A stretch of DNA of 64,000 bases from Floridanema evergladense (GTDB lineage: Bacteria; Cyanobacteriota; Cyanobacteriia; Cyanobacteriales; Aerosakkonemataceae), in the NCBI RefSeq assembly GCF_041929205.1, contig NZ_JBHFNT010000288.1. The stretch is one strand, 5' to 3'. Positions within the stretch are counted from its first letter, which is position 1; each line of letters opens with the position of its first letter. Below the pieces are notes generated by a model, which was given only the letters and a program-made list of their open reading frames with translations, did no database searches and was not told the DNA's origin. The translations under genes and the position numbers were made by a program. Below, one piece after another: positions 15,494-24,959 of the stretch.

Positions 15494-18250
15494 TTACAAA
15501 TCAAGAATCATTTTTACCATTGGTTCACCTAAAATACGTTCTGCCCGGAAACCTAATTTCTGACTGATACGTTGCATTGCCATATTATCAGTGAGAATGT
15601 CAGCAGTAACTCGGCTTAAGTTTTCATCACGGGCTATTTGTAATAGTCGGCGCAGAAATTCTGTACCTAAACCTTTATGTTGATATTTGTCAGCAATTAA
15701 CATGGAAAATTCGGCTTCATCTGTACCATGTAATTTGCTTAATCTGCCGATACCAATAATCTGGGTTTGTCCAGTTTCGGGGTTATTGTATTCTGCTACT
15801 AATGCCATTTGCCGATCGTAATCGATAAAACACATCCGCGACAATCTTTCATGAGTCGTTCGCTGACTAAGTTTTACTAAATGTGCGTAACGCAGATAAA
15901 CTGACTCTTCCGAAACCATTTTATGAAAATCAACCACCAAAGGTTCATCTTCGGGACGAATGGGACGGATAGTAACTTCTGTGCCATCTTTCATCGTCCA
16001 AGGTGCAACATATTGGGTGGGATAGGGACGAATAGCTGGTTTTGGCAGTTTATCTTCGCTAATCTCTCTTTCTTCGTGCAGAACTACGCGAGCGTCAAGG
16101 GCAATTAACCTGTCTGGTGAAGCAAGTAGCGGGTTAATGTCGATTTCCTTAATCCAAGGTTGTTCGACTACTAACAAGCTGAATTGTACTAATAACTGTT
16201 CCAATCTGGCTAAGTCAACTGGTGGACGACCGCGAACTCCTTTCAGGGCGGTGTAGATTTTGGTTTGTTCCATCATCCGCCTTGCCAAGGTAGAATTCAA
16301 AGGCGGTAATGCCAAAGCGCGGTCTTTGAATACTTCTACTAGTTGTCCACCTGTACCGAACAGTAGCACAGGGCCAAATTGTGGGTCTACACTACTACCA
16401 ATGATAATTTCGTAACCTTCGAGGTTGAGCATTGGTTGAACAGTTACGCCTAAGAAGTGTTCTGCACCGACTTTTTCGGCTACTGCTGACTGAATCCCAT
16501 GATAGGAACGTTTGACTGTTTCGGCATCTTTTAGTAGTAATCTGACTCCACCTACGTCTGTTTTGTGGGTAATGGTTTCGGAATAGAGTTTAAGAACTAC
16601 TGGATAACCAATTTTTTCGGCAAGACTAACTGCTTCTTCTTCAGTGGTGGCTATTTCTGTGGGAACTGTGGGAATGTTATAACTGGCGAGTAGTTGTTTA
16701 GATTCGTATTCGGTGAGGATGGTTCTACCAGTTTGTTTGACTGAGTGTATGATTGATTTTGCGCTTGTACGATCGCACGCTTTTTCCCCACAATTGTCTG
16801 GTAATATCGGAGTCTCATATAAACCCCGCAAATTATAACTGTACTGCCACATCAAGTTAAATACATGAGCCGCTGTGTCGGGATAGGGAAAAGTGTAAAC
16901 GCTGGCGCGGTTGAGAATAGCTTCTCCGGCTGCGACTTCTTCGCCACCCATCCAACTAGCTAAAATTGGTTTGCGCTTAACAGGGTTTGTTTTCAGTTGT
17001 TCTACCACATCCTCAGCTGTTTTTGTCGGGTCGGACATGGCTTGCGGTGTCAAAATAATTAATATCCCGTCGCTGTTCGGGTCTTTTAGTGCTATTTCTA
17101 GGGATTTGCTGTACCGTTCGGGGTCTGCATCTCCTAAAATATCGATCGGATTGTGAGTACTAGCTGATGCTGGCAATATTGGTTTGAGTTTCTCAACGGT
17201 TTCGGAAGAAAGTTCTGCCAGTTCTCCTCCACCTGTAATTAAAGCATCAGTGGCTAATACTCCCGGCCCTCCGGCATTGGTAAGAATAGTTAAGCGTTTA
17301 CCTTTGGGACGTGGTTGTTTGGCTAAAACTTCCGCCATATTGAACAAGTCGTCAATGGTGTTGACTCGCAATACTCCACTGCGACGGAATGCGGCATTTA
17401 ATACTTCATCGCTACCTGTAAGGGAACCTGTGTGAGAGGCTGCGGCTTTGGCTGCGGCTTCTGTTTGTCCGACTTTAATCACTATAATTGGTTTACTTAA
17501 GGCAACTTCTCTGGCTGCGGAAAGGAACGATCGCGCATCTCCGATCGACTCCATGTATATTACAATGCTCTCTGTGTGGGGGTCATCACCCAAATAATAA
17601 ATTAAGTCACCCCAATCTACATCTAACATTGAACCAATGGAAACGAAGGCACTAAAACCGACGTTTTCTTGGAAACTCCAATCTAAAATTCCGGTGCAAA
17701 GTGCGCCACTTTGACTGATAAAACCTACATTTCCCGGCAAAGCCATTTTACTGGCAAAGGTGGCATTTAATCCTGAAACTGGATTCATTACACCCAGGCA
17801 GTTTGGCCCGATAATTCGCATTCTGCCGCGACGGGCTTGTTCGATTACTTGCCGTTCTAATTCTAATCCCTGTGCGCCAATTTCTTTAAATCCGGCAGAA
17901 ATGACGATCGCACCCTTAACTCCCGCATCCACAGATTCGCTAATTACTCCTGGTACAGTGGCAGCAGGTGTAACTATTACCGCTAAATCTACTTTTTCGG
18001 GAACTTCTCCGATGCTGGGATAAGCTTTAATTCCTAATACGCTGGGACGTTTTGGGTTAACCGGAAAAACTGTACCGCCAAAAGGACTACTAATTAAATT
18101 CCAAAGTATTGTCCGTCCGACACTACCTAATTTTTCCGTTGCGCCAATTACGGCAACATTTTTTGGCGCAAAAATAGCATCTAATGGTTGATGTTCATAT
18201 CTCAACACATCATGTGCTGGGTCGTTAGTTGGTTTTATATAAGTTTGCAT
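15494..18250 (-). CDS. Acetate-CoA ligase (ADP-forming)-like protein with C-terminal GNAT acetyltransferase
   Basis: A 918-residue multidomain protein of the Pat/YfiQ type. Residues about 20-480 hold the CoA-binding and succinyl-CoA-ligase-like domains (KNVAVIGATEKLGSVGRTIL, IIGPNCLGVMNP, GFISQSGAL, ASHTGSLTGSDE). About 505-730 is an ATP-grasp domain (GYPVVLKLYSETITHKTDVGGV, EIDINPLLA). About 750-918 is a GNAT domain (VTIRPIRPEDE, DKYQHKGLGTEFLRRLL as the acetyl-CoA loop, then GF near the end). In relatives the GNAT part acetylates lysines of enzymes such as acetyl-CoA synthetase; here that role is inference. The 3' end is duplicated at 14610-14816. A terminator follows. Confidence 0.9.
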   Translation of the reverse strand: MQTYIKPTNDPAHDVLRYEHQPLDAIFAPKNVAVIGATEKLGSVGRTILWNLISSPFGGTVFPVNPKRPSVLGIKAYPSIGEVPEKVDLAVIVTPAATVPGVISESVDAGVKGAIVISAGFKEIGAQGLELERQVIEQARRGRMRIIGPNCLGVMNPVSGLNATFASKMALPGNVGFISQSGALCTGILDWSFQENVGFSAFVSIGSMLDVDWGDLIYYLGDDPHTESIVIYMESIGDARSFLSAAREVALSKPIIVIKVGQTEAAAKAAASHTGSLTGSDEVLNAAFRRSGVLRVNTIDDLFNMAEVLAKQPRPKGKRLTILTNAGGPGVLATDALITGGGELAELSSETVEKLKPILPASASTHNPIDILGDADPERYSKSLEIALKDPNSDGILIILTPQAMSDPTKTAEDVVEQLKTNPVKRKPILASWMGGEEVAAGEAILNRASVYTFPYPDTAAHVFNLMWQYSYNLRGLYETPILPDNCGEKACDRTSAKSIIHSVKQTGRTILTEYESKQLLASYNIPTVPTEIATTEEEAVSLAEKIGYPVVLKLYSETITHKTDVGGVRLLLKDAETVKRSYHGIQSAVAEKVGAEHFLGVTVQPMLNLEGYEIIIGSSVDPQFGPVLLFGTGGQLVEVFKDRALALPPLNSTLARRMMEQTKIYTALKGVRGRPPVDLARLEQLLVQFSLLVVEQPWIKEIDINPLLASPDRLIALDARVVLHEEREISEDKLPKPAIRPYPTQYVAPWTMKDGTEVTIRPIRPEDEPLVVDFHKMVSEESVYLRYAHLVKLSQRTTHERLSRMCFIDYDRQMALVAEYNNPETGQTQIIGIGRLSKLHGTDEAEFSMLIADKYQHKGLGTEFLRRLLQIARDENLSRVTADILTDNMAMQRISQKLGFRAERILGEPMVKMILDL

Positions 18251-18372
18251 TGAGCGTTCCTCTTTATCAACTCATTTTTTTGAGTCGCCGCCTCTTCTCC
18301 AATTTAACTATTTTGTTTTCCCACTGTCGGTTGGATAGAATACTTTACTAATAAGTTAACAAATCAAATAAA

Positions 18373-18394
18373 AACGCTACATTTTAGTAGCGTT
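18373..18394 (-). terminator. Terminator of the small Cys-rich gene
   Basis: AACGCTAC and GTAGCGTT form a perfect 8-bp stem around a six-base loop. On the minus strand it runs into TTTATTTG. It lies 58 bases past the stop at 18452. Confidence 0.75.
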
Positions 18395-18451
18395 AAGTTG
18401 GTAAATTATACAATTTTCTAACAGAATTTATTGAATTTTTGGGGAATTTCT

Positions 18452-18652
18452 TTAGGTTTGCTGATTAGCTAGTTTGAGGTTTGGCGACGAATTTTCATAA
18501 TCGCCAGCAAATTTTACAATTGCTAAATTGCAACCTTTCCATTCACCTCTTACTGAGACTCCCAACTTTTCACAATATCCACCACGTCTTCCAGTTAATT
18601 TGTAGTAATGACAACACCGACAATTTGAGGCTGTACTGTTTGACGCTTTCAT
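18452..18652 (-). CDS. Small Cys-rich conserved cyanobacterial protein, function unknown
   Basis: A 66-residue basic protein. Cysteines lie at residues 11, 13, 14, 27 and 41 in a C-x-C-C-x12-C-x13-C arrangement within CRCCHYYKLTGRRGGYC and EWKGCNLA, which looks like a small metal-binding knuckle. Similar short proteins occur in many cyanobacteria without an assigned role. It is followed by a good terminator and stands alone, which supports expression as a monocistronic gene. It could be a zinc-ribbon-like regulator, but nothing in the sequence decides this. Confidence 0.65.
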   Translation of the reverse strand: MKASNSTASNCRCCHYYKLTGRRGGYCEKLGVSVRGEWKGCNLAIVKFAGDYENSSPNLKLANQQT

Positions 18653-19261
18653 TTCTGGGATTCCTAATCTATTTGTTTGTGAAACTCAATTCATTGTTCT
18701 TCAGTAAATTATGCAAGAGCTTTTTGAGAATTAGGGATAATAAGTTGGGTTTGTATGCAAAATATTGCATTTTTTTATAAAACTTTACGCCATCAAATCA
18801 TAAATGTATTAATATTGACAATTTCCCTAAAAATAGCTTGGACAATATTCATTTCTCTTACTGCAAAACTATAGCCAGTGTCAGTATTACAGGATACTTT
18901 TTGGGAGATAATGATCGTAGGGATTTGGTAGTAGGTAGTGGGATTCCTACTAGCTACTAAGAGCCTGAATCAATTTGAGTTATTAGCAGCGATCGCAAAG
19001 GTGTAAACTATGTTATACAGCAGCTTTACGTTGGCGAAGAGCATATCGCAGTTGGCTCAGAAAAAGCCAAGGCTGAGGGGGCGGTTTTTGAAGTTGGAGG
19101 GGAAGACGGTGGCGATCGATCTGATGGATTATGCTTTACCTCCTGTAGATTGGATTTTAGGCTTTTTAGTTTGGATGGTGCCAGAGAGGTAATTTAATAG
19201 TTGGCTTCTCGTAGATAAAGCGATCGGTAAACTTGATTAAATCCTACTGCGTTACTAAGTT
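18653..19261. other. Largely noncoding stretch with one weak small ORF
   Basis: Promoter region for the small Cys-rich gene on the left and for the GT87-like gene on the right. An imperfect inverted repeat, TAGTAGGTAGT with ACTAGCTACTA, lies near 18928-18958. A 60-codon frame at 19010-19192 is described separately. I see no RNA gene. Confidence 0.4.
19010..19192 (+). CDS. Possible 60-residue protein, unrecognised
   Basis: An ATG with an AAAGGTG-like element upstream opens a 60-codon frame. The product has a basic N-terminal half (KKPRLRGRFLKLEGK) and a hydrophobic tail (WILGFLVWMVPER). No family is recognised, and it could be a chance frame. It ends 69 bases before the start of the GT87-like gene on the same strand. 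Confidence 0.25.
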   Translation: MLYSSFTLAKSISQLAQKKPRLRGRFLKLEGKTVAIDLMDYALPPVDWILGFLVWMVPER

Positions 19262-20584
19262 ATGAAAATTTTCCAAAGCTATCAAAACTTTCTGACTGAG
19301 CAACTATCTAAAACCTCGAAATTTGATGGACGCTTTCTATTACTGGTAATTTTAATCCTGTATTTTCTGCCAATATTATTTACCTCAAAATTTTTCACTT
19401 ATTACCCTGATTCATGGAGTGATTCCTATTTAATATATCCCTTAGTTTCCAAGATGCTGCCTCCCTTTGCCGATATGCGAGTGATTACTGCTGGCGCTGA
19501 ATGTATTCGATTAGGCTATGACGTTCTCATTAAAAATCCTTGCGATCCTTGGCACCGTCCAATGAACTATCCACAAATTTGGGCAATTCTTGCAAATTGG
19601 GGACTTAATCAAAGTCATACAGTTGCTCTGGGAATCCTTTGTGGATTGCTATTTTTTGCCTTAACCTTTGTTACGATCAAACGCTTAAACTATGTTGAGT
19701 CCTTGCTTTATGCACTGGTTTTGTGTTCTCCTTCAGTAATGTTAACTGTAGAACGAGGTAATAACGATCTGATTATATTTATAATCTTAGCTTTATCTTT
19801 ATTAGCTATAAAAGGCAGGAATTTAATTCAGCGTTCTTTGGGCTACATTCTCATACTATTTGCGGCAATTTTAAAGCTGTATCCAATATTTGCTCTAATC
19901 AGCTGCCTCAAAGAAAAAAGGCGTAATTTTTTCTTGATTTTTCTAGCTCTGGTAATTTCTTTTGGTATTTATGTAATTGGAAATCTTGAAAGCCTCTATC
20001 TGGTTAGTAAAGCAACTCCTAGAAGCACATTTCTTGCTTATGGAATTAAAGTTTTGTTTAATGTTTTTTTACTAGAACTAAGTAACTTTTCTATTATTGT
20101 GTTTAAACAAGGTTTTATAAAATTTTTTCAAATAGTTATGCTAATAATATTTAACATAACTATTTTTATAGTGATACTTAAAGCCTATGATTTAGCCAAA
20201 AATGAAGAAGAATTTCATCAGCAAGAAAGTGAATGGGAAACCAATCAAATAGATGTTTTTCGCATAGGAGCGAGTATATATCTTGGCAGTTATTTAATAG
20301 GTAATAATTGGGACTATCGGTTGATATTTTTATTATTTACTATACCACAAATATTAGCTTGGATAAAAAGTAGAAATTGCTTTGCAAAAATATCTGGTTT
20401 GGCGTTAGTAGGAATTATTTTAACCACTTGGATAAGTTATGATACCTACCGATTTTTTTATTTAGATGAAATCATTAATTGGCTATTGTTTCTTTTTTAT
20501 GTTTATACTTTGATTTTAACTTTACCAAAGTGGTTGAAAAGTTATATGTATTTGCAACCAAGAGATTTGGAAGCCAGTAGTTAG
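19262..20584 (+). CDS. GT87-like (DUF2029) polytopic glycosyltransferase
   Basis: A 440-residue membrane protein with about ten hydrophobic segments. The blocks TVERGNNDLIIFIILALSLLA and ILILFAAILKLYPIFALI (about 160-220) match the pattern of polyprenyl-phosphate-mannose-dependent glycosyltransferases of the GT-C fold. The early loop with YYPDSWSDSYL could hold the acidic catalytic residues. Substrate and product are unknown; an envelope or exopolysaccharide role is plausible. The gene is noticeably AT-richer than its neighbours and stands alone, which may reflect transfer. Confidence 0.65.
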   Translation: MKIFQSYQNFLTEQLSKTSKFDGRFLLLVILILYFLPILFTSKFFTYYPDSWSDSYLIYPLVSKMLPPFADMRVITAGAECIRLGYDVLIKNPCDPWHRPMNYPQIWAILANWGLNQSHTVALGILCGLLFFALTFVTIKRLNYVESLLYALVLCSPSVMLTVERGNNDLIIFIILALSLLAIKGRNLIQRSLGYILILFAAILKLYPIFALISCLKEKRRNFFLIFLALVISFGIYVIGNLESLYLVSKATPRSTFLAYGIKVLFNVFLLELSNFSIIVFKQGFIKFFQIVMLIIFNITIFIVILKAYDLAKNEEEFHQQESEWETNQIDVFRIGASIYLGSYLIGNNWDYRLIFLLFTIPQILAWIKSRNCFAKISGLALVGIILTTWISYDTYRFFYLDEIINWLLFLFYVYTLILTLPKWLKSYMYLQPRDLEASS

Positions 20585-21144
20585 TAAGGCAGAAGGGATA
20601 ATTGCTCAGACTGAATAAACGGGATTCGATTGTAGTGCGTGACTTCACAATGTTTCTGGATCGAGTTCTTGAGTTTATTGCCGCGATCGCACTTTCTTCC
20701 GAGATAGTCACTAATGTCTTGGGAACTAGCTTATAGGTGGGTACAAAGGCACAATTAGCCGTTTTCTCGATCGCATTCTCCTTTGATCCCCAACCGCTTC
20801 CCGCTTGATCCCCTATATTTCACAGGTGAAAACCAGGGGGTTGTCAAAAATCTGTATAGCAGTATACCATAGATACAGAACTAGACAGCGATCCCAAAGA
20901 AATTACAAGAAAAATTACAAATGTTGCCAATTTGACCCTTGTCTGGGTTGCCGATCGCTACACTAGGGCTATAAGGAGGAGCGATTTGCGATCGTCATTT
21001 CCAAACAAGTTGTTAACAAAATCAGTAAGTATGAGTGTGTTTCCTAATAGTTTAGGAAGCATTCATTGGGAGTTTTTTGTGCTTAAAATTTGAGTGATTT
21101 CATCACTGGCAAAAATTCTATATGACTAGCAAGAGGAACTATTT
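20585..21144 (+). promoter_or_regulatory. Noncoding region and leader upstream of ppsA
   Basis: No gene of good quality is seen in 560 bases. TTTCAC-AG-GTGAAA, a small palindrome, lies near 20818-20831. A hairpin TTCCTAA-TAGT-TTAGGAA lies at 21041-21058, about 90 bases before the ppsA ATG, and AAGAGGAA serves as ribosome-binding site. The promoter is probably between these elements, but its position is not determined. Confidence 0.4.
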
Positions 21145-23583
21145 ATGGTGAAAGCAATTCAGGAAAGACTTTATCAATTCGCTAAGGAACAAGCTTTAAT
21201 TCTTTGGTTTGATGAAGTGGGAATTAATGATATTGGTTTAGTTGGGGGAAAAAATGCTTCTTTAGGGGAAATGATTCGGGAATTAACTGCAAAAGGAATC
21301 AATGTTCCCAGAGGTTTTGCCACTACCGCTTATGGTTATCGTCATTTTATCCAAGCCGCAGGAGTTGGAGAGAAACTGCAAGAACTTTTTGCCGAATTGG
21401 ATGTGGAAAATGTGAATAGTTTGCGGGAAACAGGGAAAAAAGCCCGGACTTTGGTGTTAAATACTCCTTTCCCAACTGATTTAAGAAATGCGATTACTAA
21501 AGCTTATCAGGAAATGTGCGATCGCTACGGAGAAAACACCGAAGTAGCAGTGCGTTCTTCCGCTACCGCAGAAGATTTACCCGATGCAAGTTTTGCGGGA
21601 CAACAGGAAACTTACCTGAATGTACAAGGTTTGGCTAGTGTATTGCAAGCTTGTCATAAATGCTTTGCTTCTTTGTTTACCGATCGGGCAATTTCCTATC
21701 GTCATCAAAGAGGCTTCGATCATTTTAGCATTGCCCTTTCAGTCGGCATTCAAAAAATGGTACGTTCCGACCTAGCTTCTTCGGGAGTTATGTTTACCAT
21801 TGACACAGAAACAGGCTTTAAAAATGCTACCTTAATTACAGCAGCTTATGGACTAGGAGAAAATGTCGTCCAAGGTGCCGTTAACCCTGACGAATACTTA
21901 GTTTTTAAACCCACATTAAAAGATGGATATCGCCCAATTTTAGATAAAAGATTGGGAAGTAAAGAATACAGATTAGTCTGCGATGACGGTGGCTGCAAGG
22001 AAATGAAAAATGAGCGAGTTCCCGATGCAGAACAGAGGCAATTTGCTTTAGATGATGACGAGATTTTACAACTAGCAAAATGGGCTTGTGTAATTGAAGA
22101 CCACTACAGCAACGTGCGCGAAACTTACACCCCAATGGATATTGAATGGGCGAAAGATGGCATTACCAAAGAATTATTTATCGTTCAAGCTAGACCGGAA
22201 ACCGTACAATCTCAAAAAGCCGCAAATCTGATTCGCAGTTATGAGTTAAAAGCACACAGCAATGTATTAGTAACTGGACGGAGTGTTGGCGAAGCAATTG
22301 GGCAAGGTAAAGCCCGAATCATGCTAGATGTGCAGAAAATTGATTTGTTCCAACCAGGAGAAGTTTTAGTTACAGATAAAACTGACCCCGACTGGGAACC
22401 AATCATGAAAAAAGCCAGCGCTATTATTACCAATAAAGGTGGTCGTACCTGTCACGCCGCAATTATTGCGCGAGAAATGGGCATTCCTGCAATAGTGGGT
22501 TGTGGCGATGCTACGGAAGTTTTAAAAACAGGTCAAGAAATTACAGTTTCCTGTGCGGAAGGGGAAGAAGGAAGAGTTTACGAAGGTTTATTACCTTTTG
22601 AAATCAAGGAAGTTGCTTTAGAAAATTTGCCCCAAACTCGGACTAAAATTATGATGAATGTGGGCAACCCGGAAGAAGCTTTTCGTCTTTCATCTTTGCC
22701 TAATGATGGTGTTGGTTTAGCCCGGTTAGAATTCATCATTGCCAATCATATTAAAGCCCATCCTTTGGCTTTAATTAATTACGACAAAATCGAGGATGAT
22801 GAAATTAAAGTTCCCTTGGCAAAACTCACAGCCCTTTACGAAAATAAACCCGATTACTTTGTGGATAAATTAGCCCAAGGTGTAGCGAGAATTGCTGCTG
22901 CTTTCTATCCCAAACCTGTAGTTGTGCGGATGAGTGATTTTAAGAGTAACGAATACGCCAATCTTTTGGGCGGTCAATTGTTTGAACCGGATGAAGAAAA
23001 CCCGATGTTAAGTTGGCGAGGTGCTTCTCGTTATTGTGACCCGAAATATCAGGAAGCTTTTGCTTTGGAATGTCGGGCGATGAAACGAGTCCGGGATGAA
23101 ATGGGTTTGAGGAATGTCATTTTGATGATTCCTTTCTGTCGCACACCTGCTGAAGGTGGCAAAGTGTTAGCTGAAATGGCAAAATATGGTTTAGAAAGAG
23201 GTGTGAATGGTCTGCAAGTTTATGTGATGTGCGAGTTGCCTAGTAATGTGATTTTGGCTGATAAATTTAGCGAAGTTTTTGATGGTTTTTCTATTGGTTC
23301 TAATGATTTGACCCAATTAACTTTAGGCTTAGACCGAGATTCCGGTTTAGTTGCTCATCTGTTTGATGAAAGGGATGAAGCGGTGCGAAGAATGGTAGAA
23401 TTAGCGATCGCTTCTGCAAAGAAACATCACCGCAAAATCGGTATTTGTGGTCAAGCACCTAGCGATTATCCTGAGTTTGCTCAATTCTTGGTTGAGTTGG
23501 GAATTGATTCTATGAGTTTGAATCCTGATTCACTTTTGAAAACGCTGTTAATGGTAGCAGAAGTAGAGAAAATGCAGGAATAA
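21145..23583 (+). CDS. ppsA: Phosphoenolpyruvate synthase
   Basis: An 812-residue enzyme that makes PEP from pyruvate and ATP with release of AMP and phosphate, used in gluconeogenesis. The N-terminal ATP-grasp domain begins with LVGGKNASLGEM near 35 and contains VAVRSSATAEDLPDASFAGQ near 135. The swivelling phosphohistidine domain has GGRTCHAAIIAREMGIPAIVG near 430 with the catalytic His. The C-terminal PEP/pyruvate-binding domain has EFIIANH, the VRMSDFKSNEYANL region, and SIGSNDLTQLTLGLDRDSG near 715. The length is normal and the gene looks intact. A bidirectional hairpin follows. Confidence 0.96.
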   Translation: MVKAIQERLYQFAKEQALILWFDEVGINDIGLVGGKNASLGEMIRELTAKGINVPRGFATTAYGYRHFIQAAGVGEKLQELFAELDVENVNSLRETGKKARTLVLNTPFPTDLRNAITKAYQEMCDRYGENTEVAVRSSATAEDLPDASFAGQQETYLNVQGLASVLQACHKCFASLFTDRAISYRHQRGFDHFSIALSVGIQKMVRSDLASSGVMFTIDTETGFKNATLITAAYGLGENVVQGAVNPDEYLVFKPTLKDGYRPILDKRLGSKEYRLVCDDGGCKEMKNERVPDAEQRQFALDDDEILQLAKWACVIEDHYSNVRETYTPMDIEWAKDGITKELFIVQARPETVQSQKAANLIRSYELKAHSNVLVTGRSVGEAIGQGKARIMLDVQKIDLFQPGEVLVTDKTDPDWEPIMKKASAIITNKGGRTCHAAIIAREMGIPAIVGCGDATEVLKTGQEITVSCAEGEEGRVYEGLLPFEIKEVALENLPQTRTKIMMNVGNPEEAFRLSSLPNDGVGLARLEFIIANHIKAHPLALINYDKIEDDEIKVPLAKLTALYENKPDYFVDKLAQGVARIAAAFYPKPVVVRMSDFKSNEYANLLGGQLFEPDEENPMLSWRGASRYCDPKYQEAFALECRAMKRVRDEMGLRNVILMIPFCRTPAEGGKVLAEMAKYGLERGVNGLQVYVMCELPSNVILADKFSEVFDGFSIGSNDLTQLTLGLDRDSGLVAHLFDERDEAVRRMVELAIASAKKHHRKIGICGQAPSDYPEFAQFLVELGIDSMSLNPDSLLKTLLMVAEVEKMQE

Positions 23584-23622
23584 AACCAGTTTAAAAGTTT
23601 GTTTGAGGACTAGAAATTATGT

Positions 23623-23649
23623 GGTGAAATTACTAACAGTAATCTCACC
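23623..23649. terminator. Bidirectional hairpin between ppsA and the cupin gene
   Basis: GGTGA-A-ATTACT pairs with AGTAAT-C-TCACC around a 3-base loop, followed by ATTTTCTTATTTT on the plus strand. The genes on both sides converge on it. Confidence 0.7.
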
Positions 23650-23682
23650 ATTTTCTTATTTTGATTACTTTCATGATATTGA

Positions 23683-24036
23683 TTAAGGTGATGCTTTTTC
23701 ATAGCCAATCTGGGGAGCAGAATAAATAGAGATAAACACGGCATCTTCACTATTTTCATTCACAGCCCCATGAATCTGATTTTTTTCTGCTATGGCAATT
23801 TCACCAGCATTCAAGGTTTGACTTTGACTATTACCTAAATAGTAGGTTAAAGTACCCCGAAGCATCACCCAGGTATCTTGTCCATCGGGGTGAGAATGAG
23901 CTTGTACAATTTGTCCAGGTTTGACTCCCCAAATAGCGATGCTGGAATTTTCAGTTTGAATAATTTCGGTTACTGTAGCAGCTTCTTCGGAGAAATGTAC
24001 ATGAGTTTCAAAGGCAAAAATTCTTGAATCGATCAT
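23683..24036 (-). CDS. Small cupin-domain protein
   Basis: A 117-residue single-domain cupin. The metal-binding pattern is visible as HSHPDGQDTWVMLRG (motif 1, His-His-Gln/Glu) and NQIHGAVNENSEDAVFISI (motif 2 His). Function among cupins is too broad to call; small ones bind metals or small ligands. The longer frame begins with a TTG at 24063 that would overlap the upstream gene; the ATG at 24036 leaves a five-base gap after the DUF4079 gene and is preferred. The two are probably cotranscribed. Confidence 0.75.
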   Translation of the reverse strand: MIDSRIFAFETHVHFSEEAATVTEIIQTENSSIAIWGVKPGQIVQAHSHPDGQDTWVMLRGTLTYYLGNSQSQTLNAGEIAIAEKNQIHGAVNENSEDAVFISIYSAPQIGYEKASP

Positions 24037-24041
24037 TGTAA

Positions 24042-24749
24042 TTACTGTTTTATTTGAGGACAAGTTTTGTTAATAAAATCACATTTATAAATGTATGGTT
24101 CTTGCCAATGAAGGGGAATTTCTAGTAAGTCCCTAGCACCAGTCATTCCTTGACCGATAAAGAGTAGTAGAGCTAAAGAGTTAAGAATAATATGAGCTTT
24201 ACGCCAGCGATTTTGTCGGTCTTGATAGATATCTTGGACGATCGCTACTGAAAAAACCATCAGTAATGCAGCAGTAATACCATAATAAAAATGCGATACA
24301 AACCATTCACTATCTCGACGGAATATTTCTGGCTGACAGCCTAAAATAATCAATCCCATGCCTGTGAGACTGGCAAAAATACCCCGATGTCGTTTTGTTT
24401 TTGCTCTAAAAAGTAAGACAAAAGAAGCAATGGTTAATAGGAAAATGGCAATTATAAAAAAGACGCGAAAGGGTTCTTTAGTCAGGCTGTTGTTCTCGAT
24501 CATTTTTGAGAAGATGGGATAAGCCATTCCTAACAAAGTAATCCCTACCACTGCGCCACTTAACCAATTACCGATCGCTACGTGCTCCGAACCCACTACT
24601 GGAGGAATTTTACTTTTTTGCCCCTCGGCTATTTGCAGACGACGTTGACGAGTCAGCAGCGCACGATTTGACACAATTCCGATTAAGGGAAAGACGACTA
24701 TAATGGCGATCGCTGGATGTAATAAAGCTAAGAAATCTTGAAGTTCCAT
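24042..24749 (-). CDS. DUF4079-family membrane protein
   Basis: A 235-residue protein with about six hydrophobic segments (LLHPAIAIIVVFPLIGIVSN near 10, WLSGAVVGITLLGMAYPIF near 65, and further segments at 95, 120, 155 and 185). The pattern fits a cyanobacterial DUF4079 protein with cytochrome b561-like topology. His 10 and later His residues (SHFYYG, KAHIILN) could bind heme, but this is inference. It precedes the cupin gene on the same strand and is divergent from a LysR regulator, which may control it. Confidence 0.7.
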   Translation of the reverse strand: MELQDFLALLHPAIAIIVVFPLIGIVSNRALLTRQRRLQIAEGQKSKIPPVVGSEHVAIGNWLSGAVVGITLLGMAYPIFSKMIENNSLTKEPFRVFFIIAIFLLTIASFVLLFRAKTKRHRGIFASLTGMGLIILGCQPEIFRRDSEWFVSHFYYGITAALLMVFSVAIVQDIYQDRQNRWRKAHIILNSLALLLFIGQGMTGARDLLEIPLHWQEPYIYKCDFINKTCPQIKQ

Positions 24750-24959
24750 CTTCAAATATCCATTAATTCTCTAATTTGTAAGTTTACGAGATTTTCTCAG
24801 TTAAGTTGAGTAATTTTAGCTACTAAATCAAGCGGAGACAAGATAACAAATTAGTTTTCTATGTGAGAGCGTCTGGTGTAAATATCATCATCTATTTTAA
24901 TTTTTTTGAGAAGTAGGCAAAATAGAATAAGCTATATGCCAGTTTGGAATAGGTGTAGT

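Noticed and set aside
20650..20736. A 28-codon frame starting MFLDRVLEFIAAI
   Set aside because: No ribosome-binding site or relative; likely chance.
20860..20900. NtcA-like site GTA-N-TAC upstream of ppsA
   Set aside because: The spacing in GTATACCATAGATAC is nine, not eight, bases and there is no clear -10 at the right distance.
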